From contig OZ253453.1 of assembly GCA_965261455.1 (NCBI GenBank), positions 1,860,001-1,924,000 of the forward strand: a DNA stretch of 64,000 nt, given 5' to 3'. The translations under genes were made by a program, and so were the position numbers. This stretch comes from DAOUKH01 sp965261455 (GTDB lineage: Bacteria > Chloroflexota > Dehalococcoidia > SHYB01). Position 1 is the stretch's first letter, and every line of letters starts with the position of its first letter. The notes below the pieces were generated by a model. The model saw only the letters and a program-made list of their open reading frames with translations. It did no database searches and was not told the DNA's origin. Below, one piece after another: positions 1 through 9,328 of this stretch.

Positions 1-1344
1 GTGGACACCTGGGACCTGAGCGCCGATGGGACGGTGTACACCTTCAACCTCCGCGATGGGCTCGCGTACACTGACGGCAGACCTGTCGAGGCCCAACACG
101 TCGTCCAGACGATGGAGCGGGGAATCAAGGTGGACACCTATGGCAAGTTCCTCGCCCCGCTGGTCGCCGGCATGGAAACGGTGGACGCCAACACGCTTAC
201 GCTCACCCTGACCGAGCCCCTCGGCTTCACGCTCAACGCCCTTGGCTACGCGAGCACGCGCTTTGCTCTCGTCATGCCGCCGGAGTACACCGCCCTTCCC
301 CAGAGTGAGAAGGCGGCGGGCGAGATCGGGGCGGGCCCGTGGCAGTTCGTGGAATGGCGGCCCGGGGACCAGATCGACTACGTGCGTAACGACAACTACG
401 TGCCCCGCGATGAGCCCGCCAGTGGCTACGGCGGTGGAAAGCACGTGTTCTTGGACGCGCACGAGTGGCACATCATCCCCGACTCGGGCGTCAAAGTGGC
501 CGCGGTTGAGACCGGCCAGGTCGATTTCGTGGACTGGCCGCCCCCGGATTCCTTCGCTCGGACCGCGGCCAACCCTGACCTGGTAACCGTCCGGGACACG
601 GCAGGGCCCATGGCGTTCATCTACGTCAACAAGCTTGCCCCGCCGTTCAACGACCCCCGCGCCCGGAAGGCGCTCCAAGCCGCAGTGGGCCAGAAGGAAC
701 ATCTCCTCACCGCCTACCCCGAGTCTCTCGCTGCGCCATGCGCGGCCATCTTCGGTTGCAGCGCGGCGCCCTGGACCTCAACGGCCGGTCTTGAGCCGTG
801 GATCATCGAGAGCGACATGGAGTTGGCTCAGGAGCTATGGGACCAGGTGTACCAGGGCGAGAAGCTCGTCTTGGTGCAGTGGACCGGGCGACCCGAGTAC
901 CAGAACCCCGGCCTTTTGACCAAGCAGATTCTCGAAGACCTGGGCGCGGACGTGGAGCTGTTCACCACCGACACCGCGGCCGGCAGCGCCTTGGTGCGCA
1001 ATCGGGAGGCCTCTGAGTCAGGCGATTGGCACGTGGGTCATCTGGTCTCCACGAACTACGTAGATCCCATCTCCACCAGCTTCCTCAATCCCTCGTATGG
1101 GTACGGTGGATGGAGCGTCAGCGACCGTATCACTGAGTTGAAGGATGAGTTCCTCAAGGCCAATGACGATGCGGAGAGAAGGCGCGTAGTCGACGAAATA
1201 CAGACCCTCAACTACGCTGACTCCGAGGGGATCATCACCGGCCAGGCTTTCCGTCACAAGGTCTACCGGAAAGACGTCAAGGATGTCATTGCGGTGCCGA
1301 TCTTGACATACCAACCGTTCTGGAACATCTGGCTCGATAGGTAG
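1..1344 (+). CDS. ABC transporter substrate-binding protein, family 5 (5'-truncated)
   Basis: This is the C-terminal part of an extracellular solute-binding protein of the SBP_bac_5 (oligopeptide/dipeptide/nickel) family, which delivers a ligand to a DppBC-type permease. The first visible residues (WDLSADGTVYTFNLRDG) are the usual internal segment near residues 80-100 of this family, so the signal peptide and about 80-100 residues lie before the window. The GTG at base 1 is therefore only the window edge, not a start. The C-terminus (YQPFWNIWLD) is the normal family ending. A perfect hairpin follows the stop. The permease pair at 7435-9269 is the nearest candidate partner. The substrate cannot be read from sequence; the Rieske and VOC genes downstream suggest an organic catabolite. 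Confidence 0.9.
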   Translation: MDTWDLSADGTVYTFNLRDGLAYTDGRPVEAQHVVQTMERGIKVDTYGKFLAPLVAGMETVDANTLTLTLTEPLGFTLNALGYASTRFALVMPPEYTALPQSEKAAGEIGAGPWQFVEWRPGDQIDYVRNDNYVPRDEPASGYGGGKHVFLDAHEWHIIPDSGVKVAAVETGQVDFVDWPPPDSFARTAANPDLVTVRDTAGPMAFIYVNKLAPPFNDPRARKALQAAVGQKEHLLTAYPESLAAPCAAIFGCSAAPWTSTAGLEPWIIESDMELAQELWDQVYQGEKLVLVQWTGRPEYQNPGLLTKQILEDLGADVELFTTDTAAGSALVRNREASESGDWHVGHLVSTNYVDPISTSFLNPSYGYGGWSVSDRITELKDEFLKANDDAERRRVVDEIQTLNYADSEGIITGQAFRHKVYRKDVKDVIAVPILTYQPFWNIWLDR

Positions 1345-1366
1345 CAATACTTGGCCCTAGGGCAAA

Positions 1367-1399
1367 AAGACAGGGGGAGGGTAACCCTCCCCCTGTCTT
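1367..1399 (+). terminator. Perfect 15-bp hairpin between SBP and Rieske genes
   Basis: The arms 1367-1381 and 1385-1399 are exact reverse complements around a 3-base loop (taa). A run of A precedes the left arm, but only two T follow within the right arm, so it may act as a terminator in either direction or as an attenuator. It begins 22 bases after the stop of the substrate-binding protein. It also covers the upstream in-frame ATG at 1398, which argues against that ATG as the start of the next gene. Confidence 0.75.
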
Positions 1400-1445
1400 G
1401 TCTATGGTTCTGGTTGATTCCGACAAGGGAGGGGAGGTAGCGACG

Positions 1446-2747
1446 ATGGTTGGATTGAAAGACCGACCCGGTCAAACGGGGGAATTCACCGAGGCCGTTA
1501 GGGCGACGGCGACTGAGGCCTATGGCGCGTCGCAGATCGGCCCCTGGGATTACTGTCCCATACTTGGTTTCAGGGAGTACTGGTACCCGGCGATCTGGAA
1601 GAAGAAGGTGGGCCGGCGACCGGTCAACGTCACGATGTTGGGCGAGGAGTTGGTCTTCTTCAGGGGCAAGGAAGGCAAGATTGAAGCCCTGACCGACTGG
1701 TGCCCTCACCGCGGCGCCCGGTTGTCCCGAGGCTTCTGCGAGTTCCCTGGGACGATCACCTGCCCCTACCACGGCTATACGTTCGACGCGAGCGGACAGT
1801 GCGTGGCCGGGCTCGTCGAGGCCGACGTCTCGCCGCTGGCGGCGAAGATGAAAGCTCGGAAGTATCCGACGGCGGAATGGCAAGGCATCATCTTCGTCTG
1901 GATGGGGATCACGGATCCCGTGCCGTTGGAAGAAGACCTCCCCTGGGAATTCAATGAGCCAAGCCTCACGGGCCGACGGTTCAGCAGGGTGAGAGAGTGG
2001 CACGCTAACTGGACGGAGCCGGTGAACCAGGGCGTCGATAATCATGGCCTCTATCTGCACCGGGGCATGACGATCTGGCGCACCCTGAACATCAAACTCC
2101 ATTTCTTTCGCAAGAAGCCCATCCAAACCGGTCCGGTGAAGGTCGTGGAGGAGGGCGATAACTATATCAACGTCCGATTCGGCGAGGTTCGGTACGGCCA
2201 GGCGGAATACCCCGGCCTAGGCAAGTGGCCGCGCCGGTCATGGTGGCGGGTGCTCGGCCCGCTCAAGGGACCGGGCGGCCGGGAGGCCGCGGCCTCCGTC
2301 GGCAGCATCGATGACGTCCGCTGGGCAGGGCATGATCACAACGTCGAGCTCCCCAGCAAGGTGCGCATACCCTCCGGCATCAACCAGTACCTCCGTTGGG
2401 GGGTGCCCGTCGATGAAGAGAACACGCGCATGTGGACCTTCCTCTTGTGGAAGAAGCCGAAGAACTTCCTCCACGCCATTTATCAGTACCTTTACTACCA
2501 CCTGTATCGAAAGCAGTACGAAGTCATCAGCATCAATGAGCGTCAGGACTTGGAAGTGTTCTTGGGCGACCGTCTGAACTACGAGTCGTCGCAGAAGCTC
2601 GGTATGGTGGACGTGGGAGTCATCTACTTCCGCCGGCACCTCGCAAAGCGGGCGCGCGACTTCAAGCGGCTTGGCGGCGCCTTCGGAAATCGCAAGCAGC
2701 CTCCTGATCCGGAGAAGGTCGCGCAGTGGACCGCGTCGGCCCGGTGA
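1446..2747 (+). CDS. Rieske 2Fe-2S aromatic ring-hydroxylating oxygenase, alpha-type (copy 1)
   Basis: A Rieske non-heme iron oxygenase, which activates O2 to hydroxylate or demethylate an organic substrate using electrons from a separate reductase not seen here. The N-terminal Rieske domain has C86-P-H88 and C106-PY-H109 (pattern CPHRG...CPYHGYTF). The catalytic domain has the facial-triad pattern DNHGLYLH with H200 and H205. The start is placed at 1446 because a strong AGG-rich ribosome site (ggggaggtag) precedes it, the in-frame ATG at 1398 lies inside a perfect hairpin, and this start gives 433 residues, the same length as the paralogue at 6056-7357. The first third is nearly identical to that paralogue at DNA level, while the catalytic part has diverged. 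The oxygenase class is certain; the substrate is unknown. Confidence 0.92.
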   Translation: MVGLKDRPGQTGEFTEAVRATATEAYGASQIGPWDYCPILGFREYWYPAIWKKKVGRRPVNVTMLGEELVFFRGKEGKIEALTDWCPHRGARLSRGFCEFPGTITCPYHGYTFDASGQCVAGLVEADVSPLAAKMKARKYPTAEWQGIIFVWMGITDPVPLEEDLPWEFNEPSLTGRRFSRVREWHANWTEPVNQGVDNHGLYLHRGMTIWRTLNIKLHFFRKKPIQTGPVKVVEEGDNYINVRFGEVRYGQAEYPGLGKWPRRSWWRVLGPLKGPGGREAAASVGSIDDVRWAGHDHNVELPSKVRIPSGINQYLRWGVPVDEENTRMWTFLLWKKPKNFLHAIYQYLYYHLYRKQYEVISINERQDLEVFLGDRLNYESSQKLGMVDVGVIYFRRHLAKRARDFKRLGGAFGNRKQPPDPEKVAQWTASAR

Positions 2748-2904
2748 TCGAGTTCCCGAACGGTCCAGCATCACCCGGCTACTGAGTCGGGGGTGAATCG
2801 GTAAAAGAAGCGCTCCGGGTTCTCGCGGCCGAATGGGCCTTGCTCGTGCGGCCGCAAGCGCGCGGGTGCGCAACAGCCTCAGGACGCACAGGAAGGACAG
2901 CGGG

Positions 2905-3903
2905 ATGCCACAACTGGCGCAAAAGGCATATCAGGCCACCGGCGCGCCGCGGCGTTTGGTCCACGCCAACATGTACGTGGCTGATTTCGAGCGCAGCTTC
3001 GACTTCTATAATCGGATCTTGGGCGTCGAGGAGACGTTCCGCATCCTAGAGGACAAGATCGTCTTCCTCAGCAACGGCAACACCCATCACGACTTGGCCT
3101 TCATCCAGGTACCCGAACCGGAGGAGACAAGGCCGGAGAACAATGTCAGGCCGCGCGAGTATCCATCGCGGCCGAGTTTGAACCACCTCGCCTTCGAAAT
3201 GTACAACGAGGCTGAGCTCTTGGAGGCTTGGCGCCGGCTCGACGGCGGCGGCGTTGGCCCCCTCGGGCTGGAAGACCGCATGGTCACCCGCAGCGTGTAC
3301 TTCCACGACCCTGAGGGTCATGGAATAGAGTTCACCGTCGACATGCTCAGCAACTGGCGGGACTACCGAAAGCCCGGCGTCACCGTGGCACACAAGCCGT
3401 ACGTGCCCGAAGCGGAGCCGCCCAAGACCGAGACCTTCATCAACATGGATCCAGAGATACGCCGCATCGACTCCGCTCCGCTGCATGCAAAGCGGACCGC
3501 CCACGCCACGATCGCCGCCCAGGACTTTTCCGCGCTCCGCCGGTTCTACACCGAGATGGTTGGATTAAAGGAGCTGTTCCTCGATCCCAACGGGGCGTTC
3601 TCCGTACTGCAGGGCAAGGAGTACCCGGGCTACTCTCTCGTGCTGGTGCCCGCCTCAGCCCACCACAAGCCCGGGGTTCATCAGGTTGCCTTCGAGATCG
3701 CCGACCCCGGCGATCTCACCGGCGCCACGGAACGGCTCGCCGCCAAGGGTGTGCGGGTCGAATATAAGATAGAGCACCCCACGAAACAGGCGGTGTATTT
3801 CCGCGACCCGGACGACACCCTGGTCCAGGCCTATCACGAGACGCCTGGCTTCCTCGACGAGCTGGAGGCGATGGACCCGGCGCTCGCCGTCTTACTCCTC
3901 TAG
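2905..3903 (+). CDS. VOC-superfamily (glyoxalase/extradiol dioxygenase-like) two-domain protein
   Basis: A 332-residue protein with two vicinal-oxygen-chelate modules. The first opens with LVHANMYVADFERSFDFY and the second with RTAHATIAAQDFSALRRFY; each ends in a metal-site segment (HDPEGHGIEF in the first, FRDPDDTLVQAY in the second). The arrangement resembles catechol 2,3-dioxygenase-type extradiol enzymes. The second module lacks the glutamate of the usual HGxEF-type motif, so only one metal site is evident. The start at 2905 follows a ggaaggacag ribosome site; the open frame extends upstream to 2833 without one. It lies between a Rieske oxygenase and an alpha/beta hydrolase, the classic order of ring hydroxylation, ring cleavage and product hydrolysis. 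Glyoxalase-type isomerase activity is the alternative. Confidence 0.82.
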   Translation: MPQLAQKAYQATGAPRRLVHANMYVADFERSFDFYNRILGVEETFRILEDKIVFLSNGNTHHDLAFIQVPEPEETRPENNVRPREYPSRPSLNHLAFEMYNEAELLEAWRRLDGGGVGPLGLEDRMVTRSVYFHDPEGHGIEFTVDMLSNWRDYRKPGVTVAHKPYVPEAEPPKTETFINMDPEIRRIDSAPLHAKRTAHATIAAQDFSALRRFYTEMVGLKELFLDPNGAFSVLQGKEYPGYSLVLVPASAHHKPGVHQVAFEIADPGDLTGATERLAAKGVRVEYKIEHPTKQAVYFRDPDDTLVQAYHETPGFLDELEAMDPALAVLLL

Positions 3904-3933
3904 CCGAAGCGCAGTCCCCCACGCCCCGAGAGA

Positions 3934-4779
3934 ATGGTGGTCATGTTTCGACAAATCGGCGACCTGAACGTTCATTACGAAGCGGTCGGCCAAGGGCATC
4001 CGCTGGTACTCATCCACGGGGGCGGATCTCGCGCCGAGAGCTTTGAGGAGATGATCCCGATCCTGTCTCGGGAGTTCATGGTCTATGCCTACGACTTAAG
4101 GGGCGCGGGCGAAACCGAGCGTCCGCCCGAACCGAGGATCTCCCACGAGGTTTGGCGGGAAGACCTCAGAGCCTTCCTGGATAGCTTCGATATAGGGGAG
4201 CCGATTCTGGTGGGATGGTCGCTCGGCGCCGGCGTCGTGGTGGACTTTGCCGTCAACTATCCCAAGCGAGTGTCCCGCCTCGTGCTTATCGGGGCCGTCA
4301 GCCCTCGGCTCGAGCGCGCGATAGACCCATCCGGCTTCGAGAAGCGCCGGAAGCTCATCGAGGGTGGCGCCAACGCCGAGCAGATCGTGGCCGAGACCTT
4401 CGACTTCACCAAAGGCGCCTTCAGCCCCAATAGCATTCAAAACAAGCCCCACGCCGTCGAGGCCATTCGGCGAGAACACCTTCGAAATGACCCCAAGGAG
4501 TATCTCGAGACGGTCCGTATGATCAACACGCCGCTCAAGGTCGGGGACCGCTTGGGGGAGATTCGCTGCCCGACCCTAGTCATCGTCGGCGAGCACGATG
4601 CTCGGACTCCTTTCCCCAACGGAGCGGACCTCAACAAGGCGATACCGACTTCTTTCCTCAAGGTCCTAGAAAACTGCGGCCATTTCTATGGCTACGAGCA
4701 GCCGGAAATGACCAGCGAGGCGATGCTTTCATTCCTGAAAGCCCAATGGCCCTCGATGGAGGGCGCCGTCGCGGGTTGA
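3934..4779 (+). CDS. Alpha/beta hydrolase
   Basis: A 281-residue alpha/beta-hydrolase fold protein. Visible features are the oxyanion segment VLIHGGGS, the nucleophile elbow GWSLGAG with Ser96, the acid in VGEHDART (Asp222) and the catalytic histidine in NCGHFYGYE (His250), in canonical order. An ATG at 3943 is an alternative start. It lies 30 bases after the VOC gene, so the two are probably co-transcribed. In ring-cleavage pathways this family hydrolyses meta-cleavage products, but enol-lactonase or esterase activity is equally possible from the sequence. Confidence 0.88.
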   Translation: MVVMFRQIGDLNVHYEAVGQGHPLVLIHGGGSRAESFEEMIPILSREFMVYAYDLRGAGETERPPEPRISHEVWREDLRAFLDSFDIGEPILVGWSLGAGVVVDFAVNYPKRVSRLVLIGAVSPRLERAIDPSGFEKRRKLIEGGANAEQIVAETFDFTKGAFSPNSIQNKPHAVEAIRREHLRNDPKEYLETVRMINTPLKVGDRLGEIRCPTLVIVGEHDARTPFPNGADLNKAIPTSFLKVLENCGHFYGYEQPEMTSEAMLSFLKAQWPSMEGAVAG

Positions 4780-4860
4780 GCTTATCGGCGTCCCAACCGG
4801 GCCGTCGGCTGCTGCGGCACCGACGGCAACGTCACGACAAGCAGCAAAAGGAGCACCGAC

Positions 4861-5973
4861 ATGGTAGCGACGAAACAACGCTTCATCTCCGCTGACTCTC
4901 ACGTCTTCGAGCCCCCCAACCTGTGGTGGGACCATCTGGCGGACAAGTGGGGAGAGAAACTCCCACGGGTCATCGATGAGTTCCAAGGGAAGAAGGGAGC
5001 GTTCTTCTACAACGGAATCGATGATGCAGCCATCGAGCTGGTCAGCAGACAGCGGGTGCGAGACGCCAAGCTCGACCGGAAGTGGCAGGAAGCGGGCACG
5101 GTTCCGGAACTGCGCAAGGTCTACCAGCATGAGGAAGGCGTCGACGCGGAGATACTCAATCCGACGGAGGGCCTCGGGTTCCTCCAGAGCAAAAACCGCG
5201 ACATGCTCCGTGACTGCTGTATGGTATACAACGATTGGCTCGCCGAGTACTGTTCCTATGATCCCAAGAGCTTGATCGGTACGGCGATTATTCCCATCGA
5301 GGACGTGGACTGGGCGACCCAAGAGCTCGAACGCGCGGCGGCGAAGGGCCTGAAGGGAGCGTTCATCAACCTGGAGCCGCCGGAGGGCTTCCCCCCGTAT
5401 TCGAACGCTTACTATGACCGGTTCTGGGCGGCGGCGCAAGAAATCGACGCCCCGATCACGTTGCACATCGGCACCGGCAGGATCCGCACCGGTCTCTCGC
5501 TGATCACTCCTGAAGAAAGACGAGAGATGCCGATGGGCATCATCATGTCGCGAGCGGAAGTCATGTGGGTGCTGGCCCGCGACTTCATCTACGGCGGCAT
5601 CCTCGAACGTTTCCCTGGCCTGACCCTCCTCTGCAGCGAATTCGAGATCTCCTGGATACCCTGGTTCATGAACGAGATGGACAGGAACATGCAACGGACG
5701 TGGAACATCACGTATGGCTACCCGCCACTGAAGATGTTGCCCAGCGAGTATATGAAGACCCGGGTCTTCCACGGATTCATCGACGACCCCTTTATCTCAC
5801 AGCTCGGGCCCATCGTCGGCATTGACCGCATTTTATGGGGGTCGGACTTTCCCCATCCTGAAGGTATCGGACTCCAAGCCCGGCAGACGTTGGATGGTAT
5901 TCTCGGTGGGCTGGGCGCAGACGATCGGGAGAAACTGACGTCGGCAAACGCCGCCGCCCTGTGGGGATTGTAA
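4861..5973 (+). CDS. Amidohydrolase family 2 protein (intact copy)
   Basis: A 370-residue metal-dependent TIM-barrel hydrolase or decarboxylase of the Amidohydro_2 family (ACMSD-like). The N-terminus carries FISADSHVFEPP, a version of the family opening where a D-x-H replaces the classical HxH. The C-terminal segment has WGSDFPHPEG, the usual Asp metal ligand region. The start ATG at 4861 has an aaaggag ribosome site. Members act on aromatic acids or their ring-opened products, fitting the Rieske/VOC neighbourhood. A broken, internally deleted paralogue lies at 10387-11029. Confidence 0.88.
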   Translation: MVATKQRFISADSHVFEPPNLWWDHLADKWGEKLPRVIDEFQGKKGAFFYNGIDDAAIELVSRQRVRDAKLDRKWQEAGTVPELRKVYQHEEGVDAEILNPTEGLGFLQSKNRDMLRDCCMVYNDWLAEYCSYDPKSLIGTAIIPIEDVDWATQELERAAAKGLKGAFINLEPPEGFPPYSNAYYDRFWAAAQEIDAPITLHIGTGRIRTGLSLITPEERREMPMGIIMSRAEVMWVLARDFIYGGILERFPGLTLLCSEFEISWIPWFMNEMDRNMQRTWNITYGYPPLKMLPSEYMKTRVFHGFIDDPFISQLGPIVGIDRILWGSDFPHPEGIGLQARQTLDGILGGLGADDREKLTSANAAALWGL

Positions 5974-6055
5974 TCGGCGGGGAGAATATGTTCCGCGCCT
6001 AGCCTGTCGGCAGCCGTTTCCCTTGAGCAGCCGAGCAGGTGGGAGGTGATTTTCG

Positions 6056-7357
6056 ATGGTAGAGGCAAAGCCGCGAGTCGCACGACCAGGACGAGCGGAC
6101 GAATTTACTAAGGATGTCGGCGCCACGGCCACGGAGGCCTATGGCGCGTCGCAGATCGGCCCCTGGGATTACTGTCCCAAGCTTGGTTTCAGGGAGTACT
6201 GGTACCCGGCGATCTGGAAGAAGAAGGTGGGCCGGCGACCGGTCAACGTCACGATGTTGGGCGAGGAGTTGGTCTTCTTCCGCGGCAAGGAAGGAAGGGT
6301 CGAGGCCCTGACCGACTGGTGCCCTCACCGCGGCGCCCGGTTGTCCCGAGGCTTCTGCGAGTTCCCTGGGACGATCACCTGCCCCTACCACGGCTATACG
6401 TTCGACGCGAGCGGGCAGTGCGTGGCCGGGCTCGTGGAGGCCGACGTCTCGCCGCTGGCGGCGAAGATGAAGGCTCGGAAGTACCCGACGGCGGAATGGC
6501 AAGGCATCATCTTCGTCTGGATGGGAATCACCGATCCCGTGCCGTTGGAAGAAGACCTCCCCTGGGAATGCAGCGACCAGAGCTTGACGGGCCGACGGTA
6601 CACCAGGACGAAGAATTGGGAGGCCAACTGGACGGAGCCGGTGAACCAGGGCATCGATAATCATGGCCTCTATCTGCACCGGGGCCTCAGCTTCTGGCGG
6701 TTCTTCCACCGCAGGCTCCTCTTCTTCCGCAAGCGGCCCATACAAACGGGCCCATTTAAGATCGTGGACGAAGGGGAAAAGTACGTCAGCGTGAGATTCG
6801 GCGCCATCAAGTACGGCCAGTCGGAATACCCTGGCCTGGGGAAATGGCCGCGGCGTATGTGGTGGAGGATCTTGCCCGCGCCGAAAGGCTCGGGCGGCGG
6901 GACCAGAGAGGGGCCCCTAGACGAGAAGAACTGGGCGAGCCACGACCATAACGTCGAGCTCCCCAGCATCGTCCGTATCCCTGTCGGCACCCACGTGCAC
7001 ATTCGATGGGGAGTTCCGGTAGACCACATCAACACGCGGATGTGGACCTTTAACGTCTTCAAGAAAGAGAAGCACTTCCTAGAGCGTTGGTACCATCACC
7101 TCTACTATTACTTCTGGCGCAGGCTCGCCACCGTCATCTCCGTCAACGAGCTCGAAGACTTGGTGGTGTTCAAGGAAGGGCGCCTGAATTACGAGAGTCC
7201 TCAGAAACTCGGCATGGTGGACGTGGGCGTGATCTATTTCCGCCGCCACCTGGCCAGGCGCGCGCGCGACTTCAAGCGGCTTGGCGGCGCCTTCGGATGC
7301 TTGAAAGCGCCCCCTGATGAAGCCAGGGTCGCGGAGTGGATAGGTAAACGGAACTAG
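6056..7357 (+). CDS. Rieske 2Fe-2S aromatic ring-hydroxylating oxygenase, alpha-type (copy 2)
   Basis: A second Rieske oxygenase of 433 residues. Cluster ligands are at C89/H91 and C109/H112, and the non-heme iron motif DNHGLYLH has H203 and H208. The start is set by gggaggtgat immediately upstream. Bases 6140-6569 match 1521-1950 of copy 1 almost perfectly without indels, whereas residues about 190-345 (substrate pocket and interdomain region) have diverged strongly and the C-terminal segment is similar again. Copies 1 and 2 probably attack different but related substrates. No ferredoxin or reductase gene is present in the window. Confidence 0.92.
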   Translation: MVEAKPRVARPGRADEFTKDVGATATEAYGASQIGPWDYCPKLGFREYWYPAIWKKKVGRRPVNVTMLGEELVFFRGKEGRVEALTDWCPHRGARLSRGFCEFPGTITCPYHGYTFDASGQCVAGLVEADVSPLAAKMKARKYPTAEWQGIIFVWMGITDPVPLEEDLPWECSDQSLTGRRYTRTKNWEANWTEPVNQGIDNHGLYLHRGLSFWRFFHRRLLFFRKRPIQTGPFKIVDEGEKYVSVRFGAIKYGQSEYPGLGKWPRRMWWRILPAPKGSGGGTREGPLDEKNWASHDHNVELPSIVRIPVGTHVHIRWGVPVDHINTRMWTFNVFKKEKHFLERWYHHLYYYFWRRLATVISVNELEDLVVFKEGRLNYESPQKLGMVDVGVIYFRRHLARRARDFKRLGGAFGCLKAPPDEARVAEWIGKRN

Positions 7358-7376
7358 AAAAGTCCACTAGCCCTGG

Positions 7377-7412
7377 AATCCCTCGGTCGATGTCCTAGGA
7401 CCGGCGGGGATT
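7377..7412 (+). other. Imperfect stem-loop between Rieske copy 2 and the permease operon
   Basis: An interrupted inverted repeat pairs aatccc (7377-7382) and cggtc (7384-7388) with gaccg (7399-7403) and gggatt (7407-7412). It lies in the 77-base gap before the permease gene and has no T-run. It could be a weak terminator or an RNA-processing site. Confidence 0.35.
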
Positions 7413-7434
7413 CGAGGAACACCTCGGAGGCGGA

Positions 7435-8376
7435 GTGCGCGGTTACGTTGGGCGGCGATTCCTTGCCAGCATCCCAGTGGTGCTGTTCGTCGCCATCGTT
7501 ACCTTCAGCCTTCTCTATCTCACGCCGGGAGACCCGGCGGAGGTGTTGGCCGGCGACGACGCCACCGCAGAAGACGTCGCGCGGATCCGCGAGAACCTCG
7601 GCCTCAACCGGCCCTATCCGGTGCGGCTCGGCATTTTCCTTGGGAATACGCTGACCGGCGATCTGGGGACTAGCGTCTTTTCCGGTCAAAAAGTCTCGGC
7701 GCTGATCGCCGACCGCTTCGAGCCGACGCTGTCGCTCGCCATCTTCGCCACGATCATCGCCATTTCGATGGGCCTACCGCTCGGGGTGATCGCCGCCTGG
7801 AAAGCCAATACTTGGATCGATCGTTCCATTATGGTCTACGCCGTAATCGGGCTCGCTCTCCCACCCTTCTTCATGGGCTTCCTCATGGTGTGGGCCATTG
7901 GCCTGCAACTGCGACTCTTCCCCGTGGCCGGTTATGCTCCGCTAACCGAAGGCGTAGGCGACTATTTCAACTATCTGTTCCTCCCTGCTGTGGCGGCCAG
8001 CAATACGTTCATGGCGTTGATCATCCGGATGACAAGATCGAGTGTGCTTGAGGTCTTGAAACAAGACTACATACGCACAGCCAGGGCGAAGGGGCTGAGC
8101 GAGACCCTGGTGCTCTTTCGGCATGGCGTCAGGAACGCCGCACTACCGATTCTGACGGTAGTCGGCTTCGGTGTCGCCTACCTGATTACGGGGCTCGTCG
8201 TCGTGGAAAGCGTGTTCGCCGTGCCAGGGCTGGGCCGGTTGCTCGTGGACGCCATTGCCCGCAGAGACTACCCTGTCATCCAGGGAGTCGTACTCGTCAT
8301 CTCCGCCGCTTACGTACTCGTCAATCTCTCCGTTGATCTCCTCTACGCTTATTTTGACCCCAGGATCAAGTACTAG
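7435..8376 (+). CDS. ABC transporter permease, DppB/OppB type
   Basis: A 313-residue inner-membrane permease of the dipeptide/oligopeptide importer family. It begins MRGYVGRRFLASIPVVLFVA, the first membrane helix, then shows the periplasmic TPGDPAE segment typical of DppB and further hydrophobic helices. The cytoplasmic coupling loop is recognisable as VLKQDYIRTARAKGLSE followed by RHGVRNAALPI. The GTG start follows ctcggaggcg. It overlaps the next gene by one base, so the two form a translationally coupled pair. No ATPase (DppD/DppF) gene follows. The substrate-binding partner is probably the protein ending at 1344. Confidence 0.93.
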   Translation: MRGYVGRRFLASIPVVLFVAIVTFSLLYLTPGDPAEVLAGDDATAEDVARIRENLGLNRPYPVRLGIFLGNTLTGDLGTSVFSGQKVSALIADRFEPTLSLAIFATIIAISMGLPLGVIAAWKANTWIDRSIMVYAVIGLALPPFFMGFLMVWAIGLQLRLFPVAGYAPLTEGVGDYFNYLFLPAVAASNTFMALIIRMTRSSVLEVLKQDYIRTARAKGLSETLVLFRHGVRNAALPILTVVGFGVAYLITGLVVVESVFAVPGLGRLLVDAIARRDYPVIQGVVLVISAAYVLVNLSVDLLYAYFDPRIKY

Positions 8377-9269
8377 TGGTCGCTGACGAGAAGGCGCTTT
8401 CAACCCCGAACACAGCCCTGAGCTTTCCGCTGCGGGCGATGCGGTGGTTGCTGACTCACGCCCGCGGGAACCCGACCATGGCCGCGGGCATTCTGTTCGT
8501 GGTGGGCATCGCCTTCGTGACTACCGCAGCGCCGTTGTTCGCCCCCCAGGATCCTGATCGCCTCAATCCCGCCAACCGCTTGCAGGCGCCCTCCAGCGAA
8601 TACTGGTTTGGGACGGACCAGGTTGGGCGTGAGGTCTATCCGCGAACGATCTACGGGGGCCGTGTGTCCCTGGTCGTTGGGTTCTCAGTCGCGGCGCTCT
8701 CCATGGCGATCGGCACTATTGTTGGCCTGACCGCTGGTTACTTCCGGACGGCGGACGCCATCATCATGCGCTTCCTGGACGGCCTGATGGCCTTCCCCAT
8801 GATCCTTTTGGCGATCGCGATGGTGGCCATTCTCGGGGCAAGCATGCAGAACGTCATTGTGGCCCTGGTGGTTGTCTCCTTCCCGCGAGAAACCCGAGTC
8901 GTTCGGGCCAGCGTGCTTTCTCTTCGAGAGCAGCAATTCGTCGACGCGGCCCGGGCCATTGGCGCCCGCACGAGCCGCATTCTGGCCTTTCACATCTTCC
9001 CCAGCACGGTCCCGCCGTTGATCATCCAGGGGACGTTCACCTGCGCTCTCGCCATCCTCACCGAGGCGACCCTTTCGTTCCTCGGCGCCGGCATTTCGCC
9101 GGACGTACCGAGTTGGGGAAACATGATGGCGGAAGGGAATTACTACGTACAGGTCGCGATCTGGGTGATTGTGTTCCCCGGGGTCGCTTTGGGTCTCACC
9201 GTCATGGGCGTCAGCCTCGCCGGCGACGGACTACGGGACCTGCTAGATCCGAGGATCTCCCGCGTCTAG
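8376..9269 (+). CDS. ABC transporter permease, DppC/OppC type
   Basis: A 297-residue second permease subunit that heterodimerises with the 7435-8376 product. The N-terminal extension before the first helix and the FGTDQVGREVY motif are hallmarks of the DppC side. The EAA-type coupling loop is QFVDAARAIGARTSRIL followed by HIFPSTVPPLII, and the C-terminus ends GDGLRDLLDPR as is usual. The GTG start overlaps the TAG stop of the preceding gene. The ATP-hydrolysing subunits must be encoded elsewhere or shared between importers. Confidence 0.93.
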   Translation: MVADEKALSTPNTALSFPLRAMRWLLTHARGNPTMAAGILFVVGIAFVTTAAPLFAPQDPDRLNPANRLQAPSSEYWFGTDQVGREVYPRTIYGGRVSLVVGFSVAALSMAIGTIVGLTAGYFRTADAIIMRFLDGLMAFPMILLAIAMVAILGASMQNVIVALVVVSFPRETRVVRASVLSLREQQFVDAARAIGARTSRILAFHIFPSTVPPLIIQGTFTCALAILTEATLSFLGAGISPDVPSWGNMMAEGNYYVQVAIWVIVFPGVALGLTVMGVSLAGDGLRDLLDPRISRV

Positions 9270-9328
9270 CACCGCTGAGCGTGACGATAGGCTGGAGAAC
9301 GCTGTAACAGAATAGGGAGGCGTAAGAG

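Noticed and set aside
1398..1445. Upstream in-frame start for Rieske copy 1
   Set aside because: It lies in a perfect hairpin, has no ribosome site and would break the length match with copy 2.
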